A stretch of 64,000 nt of DNA from Cohnella sp. GbtcB17 (lineage in GTDB: Bacteria; Bacillota; Bacilli; Paenibacillales; Paenibacillaceae), in contig NZ_JAGXJW010000026.1 of NCBI RefSeq assembly GCF_019091135.1, forward strand, positions 41,488-105,487. The letters are read 5' to 3'. Below are positions 9,212-17,552 of the stretch, piece by piece. Position 1 is the first letter of the stretch. Every line of letters starts with the position of its first letter. The notes below the pieces were generated by a model. It was not told the origin of the DNA, did not search any database, and saw only the letters and a list, made by a program, of their open reading frames with translations. The translations under genes and the position numbers were made by a program.

Positions 9212-10741
9212 TTACTGCTGCGCCTTCCAGGCGTCGAACTGCTTCTTGTACTCGGCGACGACCTTGTCGAGTCCGGCCGCCTTCATCTTTTTCAGCGCGC
9301 CGGGGTAGAAGTCATCCCAATCCGCGACGCCCATCTTCAGCGGGTAGACGCTCGTCTTGATCTCGGCCAGCAGGTTGGCGTACTCCACGGACACCGGCGT
9401 CGTATCGAACGTGAAGCCGATATTCGCCGCGTTGACGGCCTTGTCGCTCAGCTGCAGCGTATCGAACAGCTTGGGATGGGCGTTCGTCGGAATGCGCGTG
9501 AGCGGTCCGTACCCCATCGTCCATTCGGAGCACTGCACTTCGTTGCCCACCGGGCGCAGCGCCTCGCGCTTGTTCGGCCCCGCGTCTTTCCACCAATCGT
9601 CCTTGATGCCGTAGACGAGCAGGTCATAATTGTCCTGGCTGCTATAAAGCCAGTTATAAAATTTGATGACGGCTTCCGGATTTTTAGACGTTTTCGGGAT
9701 CACATTGGCGTTCGTCGCGACGATCGGACGCATCCACTGCTTCTCCGGCGCCAGACGGACAGCGTCCATGTCGAGCTCCGGTTTTTTTTGCTTGATGGCC
9801 GGATAATCGAAAAATCCGTTGCCGAGGTTGAACAGGAACTCGCCGTCGGTAAACGTTTTGGTGACCTGGTCGAGCGGCAAGGTGAGTATATCCGGATGAA
9901 TCAAACCTTTTTCATACATTTGACGGAAATATTCGGCGTCCTTCTTAAACTCGTCCGTCTCGAGCCACGACTTCACGCCGCCGGACTGATCGACATAGAT
10001 CAAGTCGTCGATGACGTTAAACGGATACGTGTCGTATTCGCGGTGAAGTGCGCCTGCCAGGAAGTTCGGCTTCATGACGACGAACATATTCGGGTCCTTC
10101 TCGGCCTTCTTGATCTGATCGGCGGCGTCGATAAAGCCCTGGAATGTCGTCGGCACCGGAATGTCGTACTTGTCGTACAGATCTTTGCGATAGGTAATCA
10201 GCTCATAGTCGTTCGCCCATTCCCGGTTAATGACCGGGATGCCGTAGATTTTGCCGTTTACCTTGATGGCGTTCCAGACGTCGTCGGAAAACTTGCTCTT
10301 CAAATCCGGATACTTGGCCAATAAATCGTCGATCGGCTGCAGCGCCCCGCGCCCTGCGTACACGGATGTCTTGATCAGGTCCTCCATGATCGTCAAATCG
10401 TCGAACGCTTCGTTCGTGGACAGCATGAGATTTGTCTTCTGCTCCCAAGCGTCCCAGCCGATATGCTGGAACTCTACATGGAGGCCGACGCCGTCCGCTT
10501 TGAGCTTGGCGTTGACGGCATCCCAGCGCTTCTTCGCCTCGGTAGGCTCGCTGCCCGGCTGCACGATCTTGATCGTTACGGTACCGCCGTCCGGATTCGC
10601 GGCCGAGCCCTTGTCAGTCTGCGCCGCATTTCCTTTTCCCGCGTTCCCTTCGTTCGACTTGCCTCCGGAGCATGCGGCGAGCGAGCCCAGCAGCATCGAT
10701 ACGGTCAACAGCACGGCAGCCGAATTCCCGATCTTCCTCAT
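9212..10741 (-). CDS. sugar ABC transporter substrate-binding lipoprotein
   Basis: Extracellular solute-binding protein of the CUT1/oligosaccharide type (LipO-like), 509 residues, anchored to the outer face of the membrane. Signal peptide residues 1-23 with lipobox LAAC, lipidated Cys24, then a Gly/Asn/Lys-rich linker before the folded domain begins near residue 55 (VTIKIVQPGSEP). The C-terminal third (TPVSVEYANLLAEIK...) looks like the DUF3502-type extension common in Paenibacillus binding proteins. ATG 10741 has GAGGAGG upstream. It follows the two permease genes, separated by 71 bases, so may be expressed at a different level. The bound oligosaccharide is unknown; mannose-containing is a guess from the adjacent GH2. 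Confidence 0.92.
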   Translation of the reverse strand: MRKIGNSAAVLLTVSMLLGSLAACSGGKSNEGNAGKGNAAQTDKGSAANPDGGTVTIKIVQPGSEPTEAKKRWDAVNAKLKADGVGLHVEFQHIGWDAWEQKTNLMLSTNEAFDDLTIMEDLIKTSVYAGRGALQPIDDLLAKYPDLKSKFSDDVWNAIKVNGKIYGIPVINREWANDYELITYRKDLYDKYDIPVPTTFQGFIDAADQIKKAEKDPNMFVVMKPNFLAGALHREYDTYPFNVIDDLIYVDQSGGVKSWLETDEFKKDAEYFRQMYEKGLIHPDILTLPLDQVTKTFTDGEFLFNLGNGFFDYPAIKQKKPELDMDAVRLAPEKQWMRPIVATNANVIPKTSKNPEAVIKFYNWLYSSQDNYDLLVYGIKDDWWKDAGPNKREALRPVGNEVQCSEWTMGYGPLTRIPTNAHPKLFDTLQLSDKAVNAANIGFTFDTTPVSVEYANLLAEIKTSVYPLKMGVADWDDFYPGALKKMKAAGLDKVVAEYKKQFDAWKAQQ

Positions 10742-10812
10742 CTTTGCACGACCTCCTCAGTAAAATGATTGCTCTATCGTTGAATCCGCATGCGAATGTT
10801 CGGAGCGGATGG

Positions 10813-11685
10813 TCAACCTTTGACGGAGCCGATGACGAGCCCTTTGACGAAGTAGCGCTGCAGGTACGGATACATGAGCACGATCGGTCCGATCGTCAGA
10901 ACCGCGGTGGCCATCTTGACCGATTCCGCAGGAAGCGTTCCTGAATTCGAAGCGCCCTGAATCTGCGTCATCATCTGGATGTCGGATTGCAGCTTGAACA
11001 GGAAGTATTGCACGGGATACAGCTGCTGGTTGTCGACCAGCATGATGGCGTTCCACCAGTCGTTCCAGTAAGCAAGCCCGTAGAACAGCGAGATCGTCGC
11101 GAGGACCGGCTTGCACAGCGGAAAAATAATCCGGAATGCTGTCGTCGCATCGTTCGCGCCATCGATCTTGGCCGATTCGACCAGCGCGTAAGGCAGCGAC
11201 AGCATGAAGTTTCGAACGAGAAACAGATTAAACGCGCTGAACAGCAGACTCGGCACGAGCAGCGCGAAAATATTGTTGTTCAGCCCCAGCTCTCTGCAGA
11301 TCATGTACCAGGGCACGATGCCGCCGTTGAACAGCATGGTGAAGAAAAAGAAGCCGGCTAGATGGTTGCGGTAGCGCACAGAACGATTCGTCAGCGTGTA
11401 AGCGGCCATCGCCGTGATCGCTACCGCCAATAGCGATCCGACGATCGTGACGAACAGCGAGATGCCATAGCTGCGCAAAATGGTGCCCGAATCCTGGAAC
11501 AGCAGGCGGTACGCTTCGCCGGAGAACTTCGCCGGGAAGAAGCTGTACCCGTTCATGCGGATCGCCTCCTCGTCCGTCACGGAGATCATCAGCACCAGCA
11601 GCACCGGTAGAAAACAGAACAAGGCGAACGCCGTCATGAACAGCTGGATCAGGCGGCCTGCGAGTCGCGGGGAGTTCGTCGTCAT
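10813..11685 (-). CDS. carbohydrate ABC transporter permease, LplC/YtcP type
   Basis: Inner-membrane permease with six predicted helices, 290 residues, MalG-like half of a CUT1 importer. The cytoplasmic EAA loop is seen as ESAKIDGANDATTAFRIIFPL, which docks the shared ATPase. C-terminal FVKGLVIGSVKG is the usual ending of this family. Its ATG shares one base with the stop of the upstream permease (TGATG), so the two are translationally coupled. No ATPase gene is nearby; family knowledge (MsmX in Bacillus) suggests a common multitask ATPase elsewhere. Confidence 0.93.
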   Translation of the reverse strand: MTTNSPRLAGRLIQLFMTAFALFCFLPVLLVLMISVTDEEAIRMNGYSFFPAKFSGEAYRLLFQDSGTILRSYGISLFVTIVGSLLAVAITAMAAYTLTNRSVRYRNHLAGFFFFTMLFNGGIVPWYMICRELGLNNNIFALLVPSLLFSAFNLFLVRNFMLSLPYALVESAKIDGANDATTAFRIIFPLCKPVLATISLFYGLAYWNDWWNAIMLVDNQQLYPVQYFLFKLQSDIQMMTQIQGASNSGTLPAESVKMATAVLTIGPIVLMYPYLQRYFVKGLVIGSVKG

Positions 11686-12665
11686 CAGAACAGCGCCCCT
11701 TCCGGAAAGTATCGCCGGATCAGCCGATTGACGCCGTACACAAGGACGAAGCCCATGACCGCCTGGTAGATGCCTACCGCCATCGCTTGCGCGGGATCGC
11801 CTGTCATGCGGAGCGCCCTGTATACGTAGGTATCGATGACGTCGGTCGTCGGCAGCAGCAAGCCGTTGTCGCGGATGATGGCGTACATCATCGCGAAGTC
11901 GCCGTAAAATATTTTGCCGATCGCAAGCAGCATCATGATGACGACGGTCGGCATCAGCAGCGGCAGCGTAATGGATCGGATCTGCTGCCAGCGGCTCGCC
12001 CCGTCAATTTTGGCCGCCTCGAACAGCTCGCCGTCGATGCCGATGATCGCTGCGAGGAAAATGACGGCCAGCAGCCCCGCGTCCTTCCAGACGCGCATAA
12101 AAGTAAGAATGCCCGGCCAGGCGTCCGCCATCCCGTACCAGTTTTGCGGTCTCATCCCGAGTCCCTCAAGGATCTGGTTCAACAGGCCGTATTGAGAGGA
12201 GAAAATGTTGTAGACGACATAGCTGACGATGACCCAGGACAGGAAGTAAGGAAACAGGAACAGCGATTGCGACACGCGCAGGAACCATTTGGACCGGACC
12301 TCGTTCATGAGGATCGCCAGCAGAACGGCTGCGGCGTTGCCGAACACGATAAACAGGAAATTGAGACGGATCGTATTCCAGGTGACGCGCACCGCATTGT
12401 CGGACATAAAGAAAAATTCGAAATTTTTGAGTCCGACGAACGGGTTTTGCCAGAAATACGAGGTGTCGTAGCTGAACTTCTGGAACGCCATTAATAAATA
12501 AGGCAGCGTCGCATAGCCGAACACGAGCGTATAAACGATGGCTGGCAGCGCGAGCAAATAGCTGACAGGATTGCGCCAGATGTCTCTGACAAAGCTGCCC
12601 TTGCCCGTCTTCGACGCCGCGTCGGCACGCTTCCCGAAGCCGGGCCTTGATGCGGATGTTTGCAT
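11685..12665 (-). CDS. carbohydrate ABC transporter permease, LplB/YteP type
   Basis: MalF-like permease, 326 residues, six helices after a charged N-terminal tail of about 30 residues. EAA loop EAAKIDGASRWQQIRSITLP; ending VNRLIRRYFPEGALF is characteristic. First gene of operon A with GAGAGGAGAG before ATG 12665. It pairs with the permease at 10813-11685 and the lipoprotein at 9212-10741 to form one importer. The divergent AraC-type membrane sensor at 12911 is the probable regulator. Confidence 0.93.
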   Translation of the reverse strand: MQTSASRPGFGKRADAASKTGKGSFVRDIWRNPVSYLLALPAIVYTLVFGYATLPYLLMAFQKFSYDTSYFWQNPFVGLKNFEFFFMSDNAVRVTWNTIRLNFLFIVFGNAAAVLLAILMNEVRSKWFLRVSQSLFLFPYFLSWVIVSYVVYNIFSSQYGLLNQILEGLGMRPQNWYGMADAWPGILTFMRVWKDAGLLAVIFLAAIIGIDGELFEAAKIDGASRWQQIRSITLPLLMPTVVIMMLLAIGKIFYGDFAMMYAIIRDNGLLLPTTDVIDTYVYRALRMTGDPAQAMAVGIYQAVMGFVLVYGVNRLIRRYFPEGALF

Positions 12666-12704
12666 GATCGATCTCTCCTCTCGCCAGCTTGTCGTGATAG
12701 CCCC

Positions 12705-12776
12705 ATTCTAGTGAGCGCTTTGGCAGCGGGTAAACTTAAAATAGCGGAAATCGAAGGAATCCTGGGAAATTGAAGG
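12705..12776 (-). promoter_or_regulatory. operon A promoter and AraC-type direct-repeat operator
   Basis: Minus-strand -10 TAGAAT (12710-12705) ahead of the permease gene. Upstream are two direct repeats, GGAAATCGAAGG at 12746-12757 and GGAAATTGAAGG at 12765-12776 (plus-strand reading), 11 of 12 bases equal and 19 bases apart, about two helical turns. This is the arrangement bound by AraC-family dimers and lies between operon A and the divergent regulator gene. Confidence 0.55.
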
Positions 12777-12834
12777 CCTTCGAAAACCGGATATTCCTAA
12801 AAAAACGCCGCAAGCGCCGCATTTGCCGCATTTA

Positions 12835-12877
12835 TGAATGCGTTTCCATTGAAACGGCGGTTCCATCACGATACAAT
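12835..12877 (+). promoter_or_regulatory. sigma-A promoter of the AraC-type sensor gene, with weak cre-like site
   Basis: TTGAAA (12849-12854), 17-base spacer, TACAAT (12872-12877): a near-consensus housekeeping promoter 34 bases before ATG 12911. Immediately upstream, 12835-12848 reads TGAATGCGTTTCCA, which fits the CcpA cre consensus with two mismatches; that part is speculative. Confidence 0.65.
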
Positions 12878-12910
12878 GCTAACTACAAGAAACCGGAGAG
12901 GAACATCGAC

Positions 12911-15151
12911 ATGACGTTATGGAACAACATCAAGCGGTACGGGATCTACCGAAGACTGCTCGTTTCCTATCTCATCCTTGTCCTCATCTCGATTCTGCTC
13001 GTGTCGACTCTGCTCTACCAGCGGTTTTCCTATCAAACGGAGACAGAGATCGGCCGGATGACGCTGACGAGTCTCGACCAGATCGAACGGACGACCGAAG
13101 CGGTGCAGAACAGTGCGGTGTCGATCGGCAACGAGCTCCTCCACGATCCGCGTTTGATCGCGGCCATGCTGAACGAAAAAGCCGATCCGCTGCTCGAGAA
13201 CGAGGTCGTCGTCAAGCTGGCTGCGATCCAGGCGGTCTATCCGTTTATCGAATACATCAGCGTTTACAACGGCAACACGGGCCGCTACCTGAATTATCGC
13301 GGCATCACCAAGGAGATGGACGGCGAGCTGATCCGCCGAATCGAGAGCGGGAACGGCGACGGCGACGCTTCCATCTTCTTCGTCCCCCGTCTCCTCGATC
13401 TCACGCCGCTTGGCACCCCCCTGCCGCCGAAGCCGCTCTTGTCCTACATCCTCTACTCCAACTTCTCCAACCTCATGCCGCGCGACGGGGCGATCGTCAT
13501 CAATGTGAACGAAGAGGCGGCCATTGGCGCGCTGAACCGCAGCGTCGCGGCGTCGCCGGGCAGCGAATGGATGGTCGTCGACAGGGACGGCGCAGTCGTC
13601 TCCCACAACGACGCGTCCAGGATCATGAATAATGTGTCCGGCGATGCCGATGTGGCGGCGGTCATGCGCGCCTCCGAAGACCGGGGTCACTTTGCGACGA
13701 AAAAGGACGGCGTCAATACACTCGTCACCTATTCCAAGTCCAAGGATACCGGTCTGACCGTCATCGGCCGTCGTCCATACGACGAGCTGCTCCTCTTCGG
13801 CGCGGGCGGCCGTCGTACGCTGATCTGGGCAGGCTTCGGTCTGCTGTCGGCCGTCGGCGTGCTATTCGCGTTCCGGCTCGCAAGCGGGATGTTCCGGCCT
13901 TACTCCGCCTTCCAGAGCCGTACGAGCACGCTCGAGGCGACCTGGAAGACGGCGTTCCCGCTGCTGCAGGAGTCTTACCTTCGCGGATTGCTGGCGGGCA
14001 AGCCGCCGTCCGACCAGGGCGGCAAGCTGTTCGACTGGCGGGCGGACGGCAGCCGGTACTGCGTCATCGTGGTCAAGTTCGACGAGTACAGACAGTTCCT
14101 CGCGCGCAGCAACAAGGAGCAGGAGCTGATCCGCTTCGCGATCCGCAATATTGCCGACGAGCTGACGGACGGCGTCGCCTGCCGGACGCTCGAGGCTGAC
14201 AACGATCATTTGGTCATCCTGGCACAGCTATCCGAGCCGCGGCTGCCCGAACCGCTGCAGCTCGCGCTGGCCGAACTGCAGCTGAAGGCGAAGCAATATT
14301 TTCGTCTGTCCGTCTCGATCGGCGTCGGCGGCATCGCCGACACAGAGGACAAGATCAGGGACTCTTACCATTCGGCCTGTTCGTATTTGAACTACCGGTT
14401 TCTCCTTGGACACGGTTGCATCATCGACGAGGCCGCAGTCGCTTCGCGAGACGGCCGTGGCGGCGAATATCCCGCCAGGGAGGAGACCGTGCTGCTTGAA
14501 AACGTCCGGCTCGGTCGCCGCAAGGACGCCGAGCGAACCGTCGACCGCTTCCTGGACGCCATTCGCACGCTCGACTACAAGTACGCCTTTGTGTTCGCCA
14601 ACCAGCTCGTCATCTCCGTGCAGAAGCAGTTCGAGAACGTGTTATCCTTCGACGAGGACGACTATGCGACGCACGCCGCCCTGCTCTTCTCGTTCTCCGA
14701 GTTCGAGACGCTGGACGAGATCGGATCGGCGCTCAAGCAACTGTGCGCCACCGTGGCCGACCGTCTCGAAAAGAAACGGAGCGCTCGCAATCTCGAGATC
14801 GTGGACAGCGTGCTCGATCTGGCCAAGGCGGCGTACAACAATCCGCAGCTGTCGCTGGAATGGGCGGCGGAACAAGTCGGTTACTCTAGCGGTCATCTGA
14901 GCAAGCTGTTTAAACAGGCGACAGGCCACTCGTTCAATGACACCGTGAACGCGCTTCGGCTGGAGGAGGCCGAACGGCTGCTCCGCCAGACGAGCGAATC
15001 CGCTGCGGCCATCAGCGAGAAGGTCGGACTCGGCGGCACTTATTTTTTCACGCTGTTCAAGAAGACGTACGGCATGACGCCGGCGCAGTACCGATTGTCC
15101 ATGGCTGCGGACGAACCGGCCGACGGAGGGCGGCATGAGAATGGGGCATGA
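12911..15151 (+). CDS. AraC-family membrane-bound sensor-regulator
   Basis: One-protein sensor and transcription factor of 746 residues. Helix one at about residues 14-34 (LLVSYLILVLISILLVSTLL), an extracellular region of about 240 residues of Cache-like type, a second helix near 285-305 (LIWAGFGLLSAVGVLFAF), a central cytoplasmic part, and a C-terminal AraC double helix-turn-helix (about 630-735, SLEWAAEQVGYSSGHLSKLF ... GMTPAQYR). ATG 12911 is used because of GGAGAGGA upstream and promoter 12849-12877; the frame is open further left but that part lies inside the promoter. Divergent to operon A, so it probably senses an extracellular sugar and activates that importer operon. Confidence 0.88.
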   Translation: MTLWNNIKRYGIYRRLLVSYLILVLISILLVSTLLYQRFSYQTETEIGRMTLTSLDQIERTTEAVQNSAVSIGNELLHDPRLIAAMLNEKADPLLENEVVVKLAAIQAVYPFIEYISVYNGNTGRYLNYRGITKEMDGELIRRIESGNGDGDASIFFVPRLLDLTPLGTPLPPKPLLSYILYSNFSNLMPRDGAIVINVNEEAAIGALNRSVAASPGSEWMVVDRDGAVVSHNDASRIMNNVSGDADVAAVMRASEDRGHFATKKDGVNTLVTYSKSKDTGLTVIGRRPYDELLLFGAGGRRTLIWAGFGLLSAVGVLFAFRLASGMFRPYSAFQSRTSTLEATWKTAFPLLQESYLRGLLAGKPPSDQGGKLFDWRADGSRYCVIVVKFDEYRQFLARSNKEQELIRFAIRNIADELTDGVACRTLEADNDHLVILAQLSEPRLPEPLQLALAELQLKAKQYFRLSVSIGVGGIADTEDKIRDSYHSACSYLNYRFLLGHGCIIDEAAVASRDGRGGEYPAREETVLLENVRLGRRKDAERTVDRFLDAIRTLDYKYAFVFANQLVISVQKQFENVLSFDEDDYATHAALLFSFSEFETLDEIGSALKQLCATVADRLEKKRSARNLEIVDSVLDLAKAAYNNPQLSLEWAAEQVGYSSGHLSKLFKQATGHSFNDTVNALRLEEAERLLRQTSESAAAISEKVGLGGTYFFTLFKKTYGMTPAQYRLSMAADEPADGGRHENGA

Positions 15152-15206
15152 CGGGCCGATCGGCAGCGGCTTCGGTAGCGGCTCCGGCAGCGACTTCAGC
15201 GGCGGC

Positions 15207-16415
15207 CTATCCTCTCGCCTGCCGCCAGGGCCGACGCATGATCGCCTCGAAGCCGGCAGGATCCGGTTCGAAGCCGAGGCCTGGCCGATCCGGCACCGCC
15301 ACGCAGCCGTCGAGCCCCAGCTCGAACGGCTCCGACATGAAGCCGCTACCGATGCGGGTCATGCCGTTCTCCCTGCTCGCATTCGTTTCGTTGTGCTCCT
15401 GGATCAGGAAGTTCGGCACGGCGGCGCCGAACTGGATGCTCGCCGCGAAGCTGAGCGGGCTGAGCGGACAATGCGGAGCGATGGACGCATAGGAAGCCTC
15501 CGCCATCGCGGCGATCTTGCGCAGCTCCGTGAAGCCGCCCGCATGCGCCAGATCCGGCTGCAGCACGGCCGCTCCGGCCTCGAGCGCCTCGCGGAACGCC
15601 CATTTGCCCATCCAGCGCTCGCCCGCCGCTACCGGCACCGGCGCCGCATCGACGACGCGTCTGAGCAGATCGATGCGCTCCGGCGGCAGCGGCTCTTCCA
15701 GGAACAGAAGGCCAAGCGGCTCGAAGCGGCGGATGAGCTGCTGCGCGCGCGACAGATGCGTGTTGTGAATGTCGACCGCGATGTCGATCTCGCGGCCGAC
15801 TGCGCATCGCACGGCCTCGACGCATTCGACGATCCCGTCGAGATCGGCCGCGCGCTCCAGCGTATCGGCGGGGCCGAAGTGCAGCTTCAGGCAGCGAAAG
15901 CCCCACTGAAGCAGCGTCTCGGCGGCGCGGGCCATTCGCGCCGGTGCCCGGGCAGCCCCATCCTCCGGTGCCGAACGGTAAGGGGACGGTCGATACGGCA
16001 TGCCTGGCGCGACCGTATACGGCTGCTCGTCGTGGCAAGCACGATATACCTTCACCCGATCGCGGAATGTCCCGCCCAGCAACTTGTGAACGGGCAGGCC
16101 GTAGGCTTTGCCCGTCAAATCCCAGAGCGCCATATCGATGCCGCTGATCGCGCTCATCTTGACCGGACCGCCCAGATAGCCGCTGCCGGACTCGTACATC
16201 CGTTTCCACAGCAGCTCGAGCCGTGTCGGATCTTCACCGATCAGCAGCGGCGCCAGGCGGTTGACCTCGGCGATCACGACCTCCGGATGATCTTCCAGAT
16301 AAGGCTCGCCGAGTCCGTACAGTCCCCGGTCGGTATGAATGCGGACCCATACCCAGGAAGGCGGTACCTTCAGCAGTTCAAGCTGCGTAATTTTCAATGC
16401 CATCCCCCTCCCCAT
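15207..16415 (-). CDS. mandelate racemase/muconate lactonizing family dehydratase (galactonate dehydratase-like)
   Basis: Enolase-superfamily enzyme, 402 residues; the closest pattern is the D-galactonate dehydratase (DgoD) group, which dehydrates sugar acids to 2-keto-3-deoxy acids using Mg. Metal ligands and acid/base residues are visible: D in VDIHNTHL with the D-x-H pair, E in FLEEPLPP, E in AGERWMGK, the barrel-end His in HCPLSPLS and E in EHNET. The usual K-x-K on strand two is reduced to LKLHFG, as in DgoD. Two starts are possible, ATG 16415 (GGGGGAA upstream) and ATG 16403. Convergent with the sensor gene and divergent from AraC gene 16533. Substrate is probably an aldonate formed from island sugars. 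Confidence 0.85.
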   Translation of the reverse strand: MGRGMALKITQLELLKVPPSWVWVRIHTDRGLYGLGEPYLEDHPEVVIAEVNRLAPLLIGEDPTRLELLWKRMYESGSGYLGGPVKMSAISGIDMALWDLTGKAYGLPVHKLLGGTFRDRVKVYRACHDEQPYTVAPGMPYRPSPYRSAPEDGAARAPARMARAAETLLQWGFRCLKLHFGPADTLERAADLDGIVECVEAVRCAVGREIDIAVDIHNTHLSRAQQLIRRFEPLGLLFLEEPLPPERIDLLRRVVDAAPVPVAAGERWMGKWAFREALEAGAAVLQPDLAHAGGFTELRKIAAMAEASYASIAPHCPLSPLSFAASIQFGAAVPNFLIQEHNETNASRENGMTRIGSGFMSEPFELGLDGCVAVPDRPGLGFEPDPAGFEAIMRRPWRQARG

Positions 16416-16435
16416 TGATGCGTTCCCCCATTATT

Positions 16436-16465
16436 ATTGTAGGAACAGCCAAGGGATCTGTATTT
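16436..16465 (-). promoter_or_regulatory. promoter of the dehydratase gene (AAATA-N19-TACAAT)
   Basis: Minus strand: TACAAT (16441-16436) with AAATA (16465-16461) exactly 19 bases upstream. The identical spacing and AAATA element occur before the desaturase operon at 46701-46730, and both lie opposite paralogous AraC genes. Confidence 0.5.
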
Positions 16466-16532
16466 GGCGAATAGGCGTAAAAGGGTATCCGTTATTACGA
16501 ATTTTTATCTTCTTTGAAAGGACTGTCTTCCT

Positions 16533-17459
16533 GTGACCGACTTGGATCTCGCCGCTTTGCATCCGCAGGATACGCTCGAGGCGCTCAGCGATTTTCGCTT
16601 CCCGCCCTATATTTCGCTCGCCCATATTTTCCATGCGCCGCGCGACTGGGGCTTCGCCGACCGTACGCTGAAGCAATACGCGCTCAATTATGTCATCGGA
16701 GGACGGGGCGAATTTACCGTGGAAAATAATGTCCACACCGTAGAAAAAGGCGACGTCTTTTTTTACCGTCCTTATGAGAAGCATGGCTTGCGCGCGCTCC
16801 CCGGCCGTCCGTTCATCTCGATCACCGTCGTGTTTCATTTCGATCGTTTGCCCTGTCCGGCGGAGGAGCTGCTGCACGGTGCTCACATGCTCGGACGCTT
16901 CGACGGGCATGCGGTGGAGCACCAATTCGCCGAGCTCGTCGCCAAATACCGTCAGCCGGGCCTCGAGAACGGCTTGCAATGCCAATCTCTGCTGCTGTCC
17001 ATATTGGCCGAAACCTCCCGCAAGGTTGCCGAAGGCCGGCAGCAAACGTCCGTATCCCGCAAAAATTTGGCGAAGCTCGTGCTCGTGAAAAACCATATCG
17101 AAAACCGGCTCGATGCGAAGCTTGACGTAACCGAGATCGAGCGGATCGCCGGCATGACCTGGAACTATCTCATCGCCGAGTTCAAAAAAGCGTTCGGCAT
17201 TACGCCGATGCAATTTCTCATCTGGGCGCGCGTGACCAAAGCCAAAGAGCTGGCGCTGCAGTCGCCGCTCTCGTTCGGCGAGATCGCTGCGCAGGTCGGC
17301 TACAACGACATTCACGCCTTCGGCAAAATGTTCAAAAAGAAAACCGGCATGAGCCTCACCGAATTTTGTTCTTCTCTGTACGACGCCGACCACCTTATTC
17401 GATGGCCTAAGGCGGTACGCGACGCGGCCGCAGCCGGGCTGAAGGACGATAAAATTTAA
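16533..17459 (+). CDS. AraC-family transcriptional regulator with cupin sensor
   Basis: 308 residues: N-terminal AraC ligand-binding cupin (about 20-120, NYVIGGRGEFTVENN, VEKGDVFFYRPYEKHG) and C-terminal double HTH (about 195-290, DVTEIERIAGMTWNYLIAEF and FGEIAAQVGYNDIHAFGKMF). Starts at GTG 16533, AAAGGA upstream. Clear paralogue of the regulator at 46815-47714: both share FPPYI-LAH-FHAP, ISVVFHF/ITVVFHF, KYRQPGL/AYRQPGL and the ending SRFCSSL/TEFCSSL. Divergent from the dehydratase gene, so it most likely controls that promoter and perhaps the GH36-like gene downstream. Confidence 0.9.
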   Translation: MTDLDLAALHPQDTLEALSDFRFPPYISLAHIFHAPRDWGFADRTLKQYALNYVIGGRGEFTVENNVHTVEKGDVFFYRPYEKHGLRALPGRPFISITVVFHFDRLPCPAEELLHGAHMLGRFDGHAVEHQFAELVAKYRQPGLENGLQCQSLLLSILAETSRKVAEGRQQTSVSRKNLAKLVLVKNHIENRLDAKLDVTEIERIAGMTWNYLIAEFKKAFGITPMQFLIWARVTKAKELALQSPLSFGEIAAQVGYNDIHAFGKMFKKKTGMSLTEFCSSLYDADHLIRWPKAVRDAAAAGLKDDKI

Positions 17460-17488
17460 AAATCGCGATATTGGATACGCATTCCCCC

Positions 17489-17527
17489 TTTGCGGCTACT
17501 TACTTTTGCGGCTCGCACTTCTATACT
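17489..17527 (+). promoter_or_regulatory. candidate promoter and operator of the GH36-like gene
   Basis: Direct repeat TTTGCGGCT at 17489-17497 and 17505-17513 (16 bases apart), then TATACT at 17522-17527, 26 bases before the GH36-like start. No consensus -35. Spacing suits an activator site; the call rests on pattern only. Confidence 0.35.
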
Positions 17528-17552
17528 GAGAGCGACCATCATCTCGAAGGGA

